NCBI GenBank assembly: GCA_905221605.1
Contig: CAJNDS010002205.1
Coordinates: 276,639-340,638, forward strand
Direction: 5' to 3'
Length of the DNA stretch: 64,000 nucleotides
Source: Symbiodinium natans
Taxonomy: Eukaryota; Sar; Dinophyceae; Suessiales; Symbiodiniaceae
A program made the translations under genes and the position numbers. Shown here in pieces: positions 1 through 10,200 of the stretch (position 1 is the stretch's first letter; each line of letters opens with the position of its first letter). The notes below the pieces were generated by a model. The model saw only the letters and a list, made by a program, of their open reading frames with translations. It searched no databases and was not told the origin of the DNA.

Positions 1-1782
1 TCGTCACTCAGATGGCTAAGGCCTGTGTGAGCCTATGTGAGCCTAATGTAATAAGGTGTAAGCTTCGATTTGCAGCCGAAGTGCGAGCTCCTGTACCAGC
101 CTGGCAAAGCCTGCCGCCTCAGCATCTGAAGCCACGATCGTGTGAGCCACGTGCACATGCCAGCGGCTGCCTCCACAGGTGCAGGACATTGGACATACGG
201 TGCCGGTTTTTAACCACCCGGACATGTAAACAGACAAACAGGTATTTCATACTACCTCCATAGAGCGCGGCGTCAGGCCGCCCAGCATTCTAAACATCCG
301 GAAACCCACCCAGCCCCTCACCACCCATCCCCCTCCTCCCCCTCCTCCCCCTCCTCCCCCTCCTCCTCCCCCTCCTCCCCCTCCTCCCCTCCTCCTCCCT
401 CCTCCCCCTCCTCCCCCTCCTCCTCCACCCCTCCTCCACCCCTCCACACCCCTCACCCCTCCCACCCCCATAAAAAAAAAGGTGGAGGGGTGGAGGGGGG
501 GGGGTGGAGGGGGTGGAGGGGTGGAGGGAACATGCGGATTCAAACTTGTTTTTTTTTCCTACCCCAGGTTGGCCGCCCTCCACTCATTTAAAAATCGTCA
601 CCGTATCGTCTCCCACTGTAAGATGATTTCATCAACATGACGTCGGCATTTGTCTCCCTACTTCCATACTTCCATACTGGTCGTCAGACTGCCACACTCG
701 AAACACCACAACAAAAGCTGGTCGCTATGGAGCCTTTTGTGCTGTCGTGGCCCGGCCGCAAAGGATCGAGGGCGAGTTCTGCCTCTTCCATCGTGACGCC
801 ACGTAACATCTCTCGAGTCCTTGATACGGATACATTGTTCGCTACTCGATGCATGGGACCTAAGAGTCAACAAAGCACGAGCCGTGCAAGAGCAGCCACA
901 GGCAAGACCCACACAGGGGCTAGCAACTAGCACTTGCAACAGAACGCTTGCGGATCCCTGGCCGCATCACCCGTCCTGGAGTCGTGCACCAGGCGAACTT
1001 GGGGCACCTGCAGCTCCTTCCATCTTCGCTGGGTTTATCATGGTTTACCGCTTCCAGCTTGCAGCAAGATTTGAGGCAGCGTCGACCCCAAACAATGTAA
1101 GACTGTGACGCGATGCTGCGGCGGGAGCACTGCTTGGGATGCGAAAGCGTCGACAGTTCTGCACTTTGGCAAAAGGCACGTGCCAGCGACCGCATGAGTT
1201 TCGAGTTCGCCTTCGAAAATTCCAGGCCGAGCCCCTGCCATGCGCTTGCAGCGCCGAGATACTGCATTCAAGCGCCAGCGCGCTCGGCGCCCGGGACTGC
1301 CACAGCAGGAGCAGGATTGGACCGCGGAACGCGCACGGCACCTATGCGAGAGCGCAACTCTTGTTTGTAGTCCAAGGGTCGAATATAGACGTAGCAGGGC
1401 CTAGACGAGCGCGCTCAACTGTCGACCCAACATCATGCGCGCGGCGCCTAGGCGAGGGTGCACCTGAAGAAACCCATACAGAGACTTTTGGGGGAAGATG
1501 GGGTAAGCATAGCAGCTAACACAGCTTTTCTCTTCTTTCGATGCTAGCGATGCCTGAGGCATCCTGAGAATAAATGACACAGCCGGCTTTCGTGCCTCCA
1601 TGTTTCTGTGTGCTTCGCGTGCGCTGTGTTCAGAACAAGGAGGTTGCTGAAATTTTAAACTGCTGCCTCCAACTCTTAAAGTTTAGAGCAGCATCGAGCA
1701 GCGCCAAACGGCTGGCCAGCTTTTGAGCTCTGGCAATAGGTCAATTAAGACCTCACTGTAGGCACCTGGATGCGCCTGGAAC
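1..1782. other. No supported gene; low-complexity fold-back inside
   Basis: No reading frame here looks like a gene on either strand. Frames crossing 300-530 are translations of a C/T-rich or G/A-rich simple repeat, and the rest break into short mutually shadowing frames. I see no RNA gene. The stretch lies downstream of the stop of the minus-strand gene at 1783-2256. Confidence 0.5.
319..530. repeat. Polypyrimidine/polypurine fold-back repeat
   Basis: Positions 319-470 are almost pure C and T in CCCCTCCT-type units. A short CCATAAAAAAAAA spacer follows, and then 479-530 is almost pure G and A in GGTGGAGGGG-type units. The right arm is a near reverse complement of the CCCCTCCACC-rich end of the left arm. 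Such mirror-like homopurine tracts can form hairpins, triplexes or G-quadruplexes, which is inference here. Confidence 0.85.
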
Positions 1783-2256
1783 TTACTTTTGCAGCCACAC
1801 CTGCCCGTTGTTCCAGACAATGCATTTCTGCGTTTCTAAGCAAACTTGCCCAATGAGTACATGGCCATCCAGCTCCAACGCCACATGCCCTTCTGGCATT
1901 CGAAGCATCTCTTTGCCAGTAGTCCCGGGAGTCCAGGTTCTGCTCCAAGTGATGAGGGAACCGGAAACTGAACCAACAAGTTGCCCATCTGACTCGCAAT
2001 ACCAGTTGCCCTGCAACTGCTCAAGCATGTCGAACATGTCATCGTCGCAAGCGAAATCGCTGAAGTCCGGGTCGCGAAGAACCTTCATAGCCGCGCAGGT
2101 CTTTCCCAGGATCAGATCCGACTGACGCCGTCGTTTTGTGGTGGCAGCGGCCTCGCACAAGGATCCGCACTGTTCATTTCCTTCTTCGCGAAGTTCATAA
2201 AAGTAACATGTGCTGCATTGGCTGCTGGGGAGGCATTGCAGCTGAACATTTCCCAT
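1783..2256 (-). CDS. Small protein with a C-terminal tryptophan-rich beta domain
   Basis: This is an uninterrupted 157-residue frame with an ATG start and a TAA stop, and the best intact small gene in the left part of the window. The N-terminus is Cys-rich (C8, C14, C17, C30, C34). A basic patch KRRRQ lies near residue 41, and an acidic stretch FACDDDMFDMLEQL near 68-81. Residues 82-157 form a repeating W-containing unit: QGNWY, then a D-G-x-L-x-G turn, ITWSRTW, an LELDG turn, and a final IVWNNGQVWLQK. This looks like the short W-rich beta repeat I associate with many dinoflagellate predicted proteins; that family link is recollection, not a search. Function is unknown. No signal peptide or membrane segment is visible. 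Confidence 0.6.
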   Translation of the reverse strand: MGNVQLQCLPSSQCSTCYFYELREEGNEQCGSLCEAAATTKRRRQSDLILGKTCAAMKVLRDPDFSDFACDDDMFDMLEQLQGNWYCESDGQLVGSVSGSLITWSRTWTPGTTGKEMLRMPEGHVALELDGHVLIGQVCLETQKCIVWNNGQVWLQK

Positions 2257-2450
2257 GGCGTATCGATGCGTGCGGCAAAACTTTACTCTGGCGTGGTTGG
2301 CCTGTGTTGGCCTGCTGCTCTGATCCTGCGGCTTTGTCAGCTGTCAGTAATGCACTTGCAGCAGTTCGTGGCTTGAGCGGGCTTGAACCTCCACAAACTC
2401 ATTGCATTTTCTGACCTAATTACCTGTCCGCTTTGCGACCCCACACAGCA

Positions 2451-2660
2451 TCACTTTGCTAGATGTGCCTCCAGGAAATTGGCCTCCTTTAGGCCGCAGG
2501 CTGCAGTGCTAATCACAGGAATGCCACGCAGCTGTGCCTGACGTGCGCAACTTGCATTTGCAGTTTGAATGCTGAAGCATCCTAATGTAAACCAGACTGT
2601 CACAATGCCTCCACGGCAACCAGCCCAAAAGACTCTTGCCAAAGAGAAGGCATCAGCAGC
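2451..2660 (-). CDS. Probable exon(s), unidentified protein
   Basis: A minus-strand open stretch reads well as protein (ADAFSLARVFWAGCRGG, then IVTVWFTL, then an Ala/Cys-rich tail). An internal ACATTAG/GATG could be an AG|G acceptor, so this may be two exons. It lies just upstream of the small gene at 1783-2256 on the same strand. No family is recognised. It could be an end of the same transcription unit as the exon near 2.9 kb. Confidence 0.3.
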   Translation of the reverse strand, partial: AADAFSLARVFWAGCRGGIVTVWFTLGCFSIQTANASCARQAQLRGIPVISTAACGLKEANFLEAHLAK

Positions 2661-2877
2661 AGAGCGGTCCTAGGCGCTTCCACACGGAGATGCGAAACAG
2701 TCTACAGTCAAAAAGTGCCCTTGAAGTGCCGGTGTACGAGCAGAGATGGCAACCCTTGACAACACCAAAGCAGTTTACACACATAGTGTAACACTTGCAT
2801 CTAATAAGAGGGCTACAACTGACGGACTCACAGCGGCATGCAGCGTAGTGGCCTGCATTCTTGGGCATCGTGTGTGA

Positions 2878-3021
2878 ACAGCATGCATGACAAGAATCTG
2901 CTGGTAGATGTCTTCGATGCTGTCAGTGCCGGGCACCACGCGGATGTTGGGATGTGCTTTCCTGGCCAGCACATGCGCTAGTGACACTACAGCAACACGA
3001 GATCCAACGTGCGCAGCAACC
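2878..3021 (-). CDS. Probable internal exon, unidentified protein
   Basis: After a GGGTGCAG|GTTGC acceptor-like site, the minus strand encodes a well-formed amphipathic stretch. It contains VAAHVGSRVAVVSLAHVL, then ARKAHPNIRVVPGTDSIEDI and YQQILVMHAVH. Composition is protein-like and the frame closes downstream, as expected of an internal exon. No domain is recognised. A further weak minus-strand open segment at 3160-3330, rich in Lys, Ser and Thr, may be its upstream exon. Confidence 0.35.
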
Positions 3022-4655
3022 TGCACCCTACGCTGAGCTGCATGTCCCTCAACAGCTGTGACTGCCCCAAGCTTGAGAAACCAGGACGGAACGAATGAAT
3101 TCCGACCAGTCGCAACTGGACTTCATGCAACGTCTTCGTCCATCCAGTGCTCACGCAGAGGAACTGGATGCCGGGAAGCCTCGTTTCAACCCTTGCTGCA
3201 CTTTGTTTTTTGACTTGCTTTCGTACAAATCTGCAACAGCCAGGATGGGAGAATGAGGAGTCTTTCCCTCTGTTTTTGTACTAACTATTCGTGTGTGTTG
3301 CCAGGAACCACGTGAACACAGCAGGATGAGTCTCAAAAAACAATGAGAACTGGAATTGTTGTGAAAAACACTGATATGAGACTTGGAATTGTTTGGTGGC
3401 CGTGCCGAGACCCGATGCAACCCTGGGCACGACACAGCGCCGAAGAGGCCCGACACAGTGGGCCCGGGGCCTGCTTAGCGAAAACCTGTCCTCACGCAGT
3501 GCTGAGCAAGGAGCCTGTGGATAAGAAGAAACCCTGCTTTTGGTAAGACGCGCGATTGGAATTGCCTTGGGCGGGTGACCTGCAACATTCTGCAGGCCTG
3601 TCTCCTTTGACGGGCATGGTTTGTTACTGCTGCCGCCAGGGATGCGGCGTCAGGCTTAGCAGCGTGCGCACATCCCGTGCGGTTTTGCAGGCGAAGCCCA
3701 GTGCTCTACATGCACACCCCCTGACACCAGATGCCAAGCCCCCTCACTTCGTGGCCTGCAGGTGGATGTTTTCGTGACTAAATTTAAAACCGTGTGCAAA
3801 GGTTGCTATTCATGTATGGCTAAGACAGTCTGGGCCAGAATGCCAGTGGAAAATGAATAGAGAGCTCACACAGCATCGATGTCTGCTCTCTCCGGCAAAG
3901 ACGAGTGCTATGCTTTGAGAACTTTGTAAGTTCAATCCATTGGCAAGACCACCAGAACAGAAGCTTATGTTCCCATACCTTGACGTCCGTACTGTTTGGG
4001 CAGTGCTTGGGGACCAAGAAAAGGCGCGGCATTTCTCACCCATTTTAAGATGGGCCTGTTAAAAGAACACGGCCGTGAATCCTGTTAAAACTCTATGAGA
4101 ATCATCACTACATTATGCCTTCAAGCTTTCTTATTTTAAAGTGAACGTGCCATGAAGTTAGTTTGAGAAAGGTGTGTAAGCCCATGGCCTAAGTTAATTC
4201 TATTCTAGCGAACTGAAAGTAGCTAGTTGGTACGATCAGGAAATACAAAGCCCAATGCTCACCCAAAGCCTGCCAAGATCAAAGACTGTTTCAGAATTGG
4301 GTGCTCACTGCTCACTAGGTGCACTGACAATGTATGTGGTATTCTGGGCGCATCTTTAAACCTGCTCAAGCGATGGGTCTGCTGTACCAACTGCACTTCT
4401 GCATCGAACTGATAGCCAAGAGAATAAAGCCAAGATGCATCAAAGCCAAGCGGAGCACAATTGCCAGGCCCTTCGCCGGACAAGGGCTTATGAAGGTCAC
4501 CTCATGAGTTCGACAATCATTGAAGGCAATTGCCTACTTGACCCAGACGGCTGAAAGAGACTCACCTATTTCGTGCCGCACGCTGAATACTCTGAATGCC
4601 TGCGCTTTTCGCAGCATACAAATTCTCATCCTGCACGATGAGGAGCGTTTGCAAA

Positions 4656-5840
4656 CTAAATGGTTATTGCCACTTGTCGTGTTTGTCGCGGCTGCGGATC
4701 TCGGAGAACTCGCTCATCCGAGGTTCGCTGAAGTTCAGCGAAGGTTTGTTGCAGTGTTTCAATCCTTTTCAGGACCTGCTGCGTCTGCTGACGCTTCTGC
4801 GCCGCTGCGGTCTGCTTTTCCTCGATTGCTGCCATGAGCTGGCTAGTAGTTAACTCAAGCTCAGCGAGTTTACACTTTGCTTCCGGCACATCCTCTCCCA
4901 CCATTTTTGCTGTGGCCAGCGTGGTCTGCTCCACAAGTTTTTCCTGATCTTGTTCCAAAGCATGAATTTGTCGCTGCTTTGTCTCCTCCATGTGCCGCAG
5001 CTCCTTGAGTTTTGCCTCGGCTTGCCTACAAGATTCGCGATGATGCGTGCTTTCCTGCTCTGACACCTGTGGCGTCTCCACCCTCAGCATTTCAGCTCGT
5101 GCTTCCAGCTGCTTTAGCTCTGAGAGAAGATCGTCCAACCGGTTCTTTGCTTTGCTTCGCTCCCGCTTCAGCTCTAAGATTTCACTCTCGCTACAAACTT
5201 GGTCGTCTTGGCATCCCCGGCGCATATGCTCAACTTCATCTGATAAGCAATGCACCTCTTGGGTCATCTCCTCGTGTTCCTGCCAGCCCTGGTAGTTCCT
5301 GCTTTGAGAAATCGTGGTAAGCTCCTTGCCCAATCTGTGCAACTCGCGTTGCTGGGTCTCCAGTTGTCTCTGCAATGCACTGATCTCAGGGGCTTCCACG
5401 GTCAGCATCTCCAGGCCTTTCGAACCGTTAGGTGCCGCCAGCGCTGAGTTCAGCTCTTCACATTCCCTGCACATGCGCCGGAGTTCTTCACGCCGACCTG
5501 TTGCAATGGCCATCAAAGCTTGGGCTTCAGCCTCTGGGATTGCACTCATCGTTTGCTGCTCCATCGCCTGCTGAAGCTGTATCTCTGTGGAAGCGATCCT
5601 GGCCTCATAGGTCTCACGCAAGGCTCGCTGCCTTGCCATGGCCATGTGCAGTTCTTGTTCTAGGCCTGAGTGGATCTCTTCGGAATCTTCGAGCAGCTCA
5701 GCTTCAGGTTGTGAGCTTTCTCGCTGCTGCCTTCTCACGCGCTCTAGCTTCTGCACAAGTCTTTGCTTCTGCTCCAGCATTTCGGCATTGGCTGCCTCAG
5801 TCGCAGACGTTGTCACATGCTCCGGAGGTACAACACTAGA
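4656..5840 (-). CDS. Long coiled-coil exon of the C2-domain protein
   Basis: About 390 residues of almost unbroken coiled coil run from near 5840 to the stop at 4656. The stretch is very rich in Glu, Gln, Arg and Leu, with heptad-like segments such as EMLEQKQRLVQKLERVRRQQ and AKNRLDDLLSELKQLEARAE and only brief breaks (AAPNGSKG, MVGEDVP). It joins upstream to the C2 exon through an intron near 5845-6020. The product would be an elongated scaffold or tether. The last residues before the stop (about RDPQPRQTRQVAITI) may lie past a splice donor, so the true C-terminus is uncertain. Frames on the other strand here are Ser/Pro-rich shadows. Confidence 0.75.
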   Translation of the reverse strand, partial: SSVVPPEHVTTSATEAANAEMLEQKQRLVQKLERVRRQQRESSQPEAELLEDSEEIHSGLEQELHMAMARQRALRETYEARIASTEIQLQQAMEQQTMSAIPEAEAQALMAIATGRREELRRMCRECEELNSALAAPNGSKGLEMLTVEAPEISALQRQLETQQRELHRLGKELTTISQSRNYQGWQEHEEMTQEVHCLSDEVEHMRRGCQDDQVCSESEILELKRERSKAKNRLDDLLSELKQLEARAEMLRVETPQVSEQESTHHRESCRQAEAKLKELRHMEETKQRQIHALEQDQEKLVEQTTLATAKMVGEDVPEAKCKLAELELTTSQLMAAIEEKQTAAAQKRQQTQQVLKRIETLQQTFAELQRTSDERVLRDPQPRQTRQVAITI

Positions 5841-6024
5841 AACACTAGAAACACTCGATGCGTGCTCCTTCCCGTCTCAAACTGGCTTAGAACCCGTCCA
5901 AATGTGCACCCTGAGCCAGCAACATGAACTAGGACGGGCACTTGGGCACGCTCAAGAAGATGACGGTGTTTCATAGGTGCTGCAGGTGCTGCGCGGCAGT
6001 TTCCATGTCTAGCCCTGGCCAATT

Positions 6025-6490
6025 TCTGCAACTCAGCGTTCTGCAGCTCAAGAGAGATCGCCTGTCGTCGGGCTGAAGGCAAGTGAAACTGAAAGTCTGA
6101 AGCTTTCGGATCTTTCGGTCCTTTCGTTGATGCATTTGAGGGATCCACGGCTCGCAGCTCCACTACGAGGGAGGTGGTGCCCACGGCAAACTGCATCAGC
6201 TTGGACGTGCCAGGCTCCAAACATGACAGGTTCGAGGGGAGTCTCACCCGACAGAGTTCGGATTTGCAGCCGTCCAGGAGGCAAACGATGGAGATGCGCA
6301 CGTCTGAACCTTCTGAAACTTCCAAGCTGAAGGCCTCGCCCCATCCCGGGTGCAGTGTGTCAGTTGTGTCACTGTCGCCACCCCCACTACCCACGTGAAC
6401 CTCGGCAATGAGCTGCGAACTTTGCGAGGCTGACAGGCCGGGTATGGAGAGTGTAACCTCAATCAGCTTGTGGGCTGAAGCATTGCCCAT
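6025..6490 (-). CDS. C2-like domain exon with start codon
   Basis: The chosen start is the ATG at 6488-6490 (MGNASAHKLIEVTLSIPG), because the beta-sandwich begins immediately after it. Residues about 8-125 resemble a C2 domain: IEVTLSIPGLSAS, HPGWGEAFSLEV (the typical P-x-W-x-E strand), SDVRISIVCLLDG and SLVVELRAVD. Acidic calcium-loop residues are not all obvious, so binding may be calcium-independent. A linker with FQFHLPSARRQAISLELQNA leads into the coiled coil of the next exon. The MGN start is only a weak myristoylation candidate. C2 plus coiled coil suggests a membrane tether or trafficking scaffold, which is inference. Confidence 0.65.
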
Positions 6491-6794
6491 GACACTGTTC
6501 GACAGACGAGGAAAATCGACGAGGACTAGTTGCTTCAGCCATGCTTGAGCCAGATGACACCAGCAGAATGCGCACAAAGATGTACAGAGCTGCGGGGGAT
6601 TGAAGCTGTGAAGCTATTGCGAGACTCTGCTGACCTGCACTGGGTCTGCGACATACTGGCCCTTGTCACAATAGGCCGGAGGCACGAAGCCCTGCGTGTC
6701 ATCGAAGTAGCCTGCTTCCGGTCTGCCCCAGAAAAGGATTCAAGGATGGAGTAAGGCAGAGTGCTCGAGAATGAACACAGAAACGAACACGAAG

Positions 6795-7215
6795 ACTGAG
6801 GGCACCGTAGTCCGCGCAGTAGCAGAGCCGCGTCCGGACGGTGCCCTCCGAGAAGCGCTCCAGAAAGTCCCGGAGGTGGCGCGATGTGCAGAAGACTTCT
6901 AGCCGCTCGTCTCGGAGCAAGGACTGGTGCACAGCCAGCCTTATGAAACCCGTGTTTTTTTTGCGCAATATCTTAGGGTCCATGGAATTGCGCACCTTGC
7001 ACGCAGTCGAACTCGTTTCTGGCTTTATCTCCGTTCCGTTCTGGAATTTTGCGGCTCGCAAAGATCAGCTGAATAGCTCTATTAAGCTGTCCAAGACATG
7101 CTCTTTGAGTACTTCCGGCGGCTTCGAGATGCTTCCAGTAGTGCGTAGCAGCTGAGCAAGTTCCGAGCGTCGACTGCGGCTCCACTTCCATGCCCCACGG
7201 TCCAAACGGAAGGTT
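6795..7215 (-). CDS. Possible two-exon fragment, unidentified
   Basis: Two minus-strand islands look coding. One at about 7075-7200 reads RSELAQLLRTTGSISKPPEV and continues KEHVLDSLIELF. The other, at 6795-6938, follows a CATAAG|GCTGG acceptor-like site and contains RDERLEVFCTSRHLRDFLER. Both are helical and charged. They lie upstream of the C2/coiled-coil gene on the same strand and could be a separate short gene. No family is recognised. Confidence 0.3.
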
Positions 7216-10200
7216 GTAGTCATGACCCATGGCCTTGGAAGACTCAGAAAGTCCAGTGCAAGGATTTGCACAAGGCGAACAAAAGCCCTTGCTCCTGCAG
7301 ACTAGACTGGTGCTTGTTGATGAAACAAGTGCAGCATGTAATTAACTGTGATTAACCTTTGGCTGCGCGGCCACGTACTGCTTTGCACGGATGCTCCTGC
7401 AAAAGGCATGATGCTGCATTGCTGAGGCCCCGTGCGCCTTTACGCTACTTGCTTGCGCTTGCCTTCTGTTTGCCGGCTCCTCAGCAGCTCCAGGCAGCTT
7501 CGCCTTGCTTGGATGGAGACGGCCACATCCACCTCCAAATCCCCAGCACATGCACCTGAGCGAAGCTTCACAACTTCTGTTGAGCAGTTTGAGCAGAGCG
7601 CATTCTGGTTTGCATGTATCCATGTCTTTGCTGGCCCCTGGTCATTGACAGATATTGGAAGCAACATCCCCGAGGCCAGCAAGCTCTTACCATCTCCGAG
7701 ATCTCCGAGCCATGCTTGATTTTGCAGCTAAGCCAGCTGAGCTGCCCATCAGCTGGTTCATGGAGCCACGCCAAGCAGTCACCTCAGCTGTCAGCATTCA
7801 GCATCTGCATGTTGGCCATATTGCTGGCGCTGGCTTTCCGACTGGGGGTCGGAGGGACTGCGACAGCTGCGATGGGGAGAAAAGCCGAGTGGCGGACCGA
7901 CTTCCCACCTCGCAACGCTACCGTGCAGCGCTCTGGCCCCTGGATGGGCACCGCCCAGCTCGTGGAGTCTGTGGAGTCGTTGTTCTTCCAATCCTGACAT
8001 ATCTGGCTCAAAAATGGGCGACATGAATTTGGCAGCGCTTGGATTGCTTGGAACTTACTGAGCTAACTTGACCTGTGCTCCAGTACCCTTTGTGACGGTT
8101 ATGACGGTCGTTCGCTCAAAACTCAACCCTTTCTCAGTCCCTCTACCAGTGTCTCAGTCCAAGGCAGGCAGCATAAATCAACACCGCAGTCAGCTCGAGA
8201 CCTTCTGTGGACATGATGTTGCGCAACAGTGCCTTGGCCGGTGCCAAGCCGCGAAATGGAGCGCCATGCACCAATGACTAACATCAGGCAACATGTTGAA
8301 CAGCAAGGACGACAGCAGTAAAGTTGTCCCTGCAAGAAAGTCGCAGTCGGCATCATTGCACAGATTGCACAGCTGAAAGAGAACAAGGGCAGCAGGCCAT
8401 CCACAGTCACCATGCAGGCTTACTGGCAGCAATTTTTTTTGGTGCGTCTTTGTTTTCGTGGCCATGGTCATGTCGTCACCCTCATCCCCAATCATACCCC
8501 CCCCCCCCCCCCTCCTCATCATCACCACCAGCAGCACCATTTTGCCGTCATCCGGTCTTCATGCATGTTGGCTTGCTTGCACAAACTGATACGCCACCCC
8601 AAGAAATACAGTCGGCCTTCTGACGGTGTCCAAGCAATCTTTAGTCTATGCGCGATATGTAGCTCCCCCTCCAAAAAATCTCACGTACCGTGAGCCTTCA
8701 CATGCAAAACCGGTGGCCCTTGAAAAAATTGCTTAAGCTTTCAACAAATTCACGGGCCCTCAGCCTCTCCCAAGATTTCATGCCCCGCCCCTTACCCCCA
8801 CTTGCCCACAGAGCATGACCAAAACAATCGTGACTTTTTGCTGCGGTGTCCAAACAGAAATTTGCTGAACCTTAAAATTTAAACACCATCCCAAATCCTC
8901 GGCCAACCCCCAAGAGACTCACCCCCCCTGAGGCCAATGTACAAGAGCATACAAGGACATGAGGAAGTCCCAAGCGCCTGTGCGGCATAGCGCCGGCCGT
9001 TTCCAGTCGTGGAGACCATGCCCAAGTCCTTGAATCACAGCGCAGTACCGAAACGGCTGAAATGCCTCGGTACTAACTTTGAACTGTTTGAACTACTGCT
9101 CAGCGCACCGTTTTGGCTAAGCAGACGGCAAAAAGACTTGTTTCATCAAACTCGTCCTGGTGCTGTTGGCGAGAGATGGTTCACAAGCACAGCAGGCTAA
9201 AAGCTGCTTCGTGCACAAGCGCTGAATCATGCGGATGCACCCAGAGCCTGGGTAGCAAGGACGGCAACCCGCAGCATCGTTGGATCCTCACTGTCCACAA
9301 TCTGGAGCGCGGAGATTCAGACTCATTTCATGGTGCATTCTGAATTAATGAGACATCTCGGGGCCATGGGTGGGTCCCGGGGCTCATCCTCAGGGACCTC
9401 ATCCTTCGCCCCATCCGCCGGCCTCTCAACTTGGAAGTTTACTGCTGGGAATTGGGGAACTAAGGCACAGGCACGAAAACGGCTTTGGCCAGCCAACTCG
9501 TAACAAGACCCTTGGACTTCCTGGAAGCCCCCGGTGGACCCACCGCGCAGGACCCTTTTTTGAGGACCTCTTCGAAGAGCCCCCAACCAAAACAAACAAC
9601 AGTATAATAAAGAATGATACAGACCTTGAAGGACCCAGAGGCGAGTTCAGGAAGGCTTCACGTGCTAGATTTGCCCCTATAAGCGTCCCGGCAGGGCGAG
9701 GGGCACGAAAACCCTAGAAACGCGAGGACCCTTCAGGCTCCCCGCCCCCCCAGGGACACCCTCGGGGAATTTTGAGGTTCAACTAACCAGCCTCCTATCT
9801 GAAACAGAGTGGACGCATGCACACTGGCATTCGGTGAGGCCACCCGCGGGGCGGACTTGATGGGTCGAGCGACCCTTGAGGACGCACAAAAAAGCGAGGC
9901 AAGTAGCTAGTGTTCTTGTCGTAGACCAAGGTGACCATACACATGGACCATGCAACGGGTAGAATCTAACGAACAACATACTATTCCCAAGCATCAGGTA
10001 AAGTGTAGGGAAGTCGTGACATGAGAAACAAGAAATACATGAACTCACATCGTGGCCAAGGCCTCACAAGGAGGTCAGCACCAGATTGCGGAGTTGCAGC
10101 AGCGAGAAGCTGGCTTCCAGCCCCGCGTGGTCTCAGGTATAGCAGGCCTCGTTTAGACCGGACCATAAATATGCCGTCCCAACTACACTAGAACTGTACC

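Noticed and set aside
247-583. Frames of about 98 residues made of Gly/Arg or Pro/His runs
   Set aside because: They are translations of the C/T and G/A simple repeat and have no protein-like composition.
6530-6754. Plus-strand frame of 74 residues facing the C2 gene
   Set aside because: It is moderately protein-like (TPAECAQRCTELRGIEAVKL) but short, without splice sites or family, and sits in a region of minus-strand exons.
7990-8030. A possible relic of the dinoflagellate spliced leader (TCTGGCTCAAAAATGGGC)
   Set aside because: Only GGCTCAA is shared with the leader's end and the order does not match. No convincing leader relic was found upstream of the endonuclease V gene or the 1783-2256 gene either.
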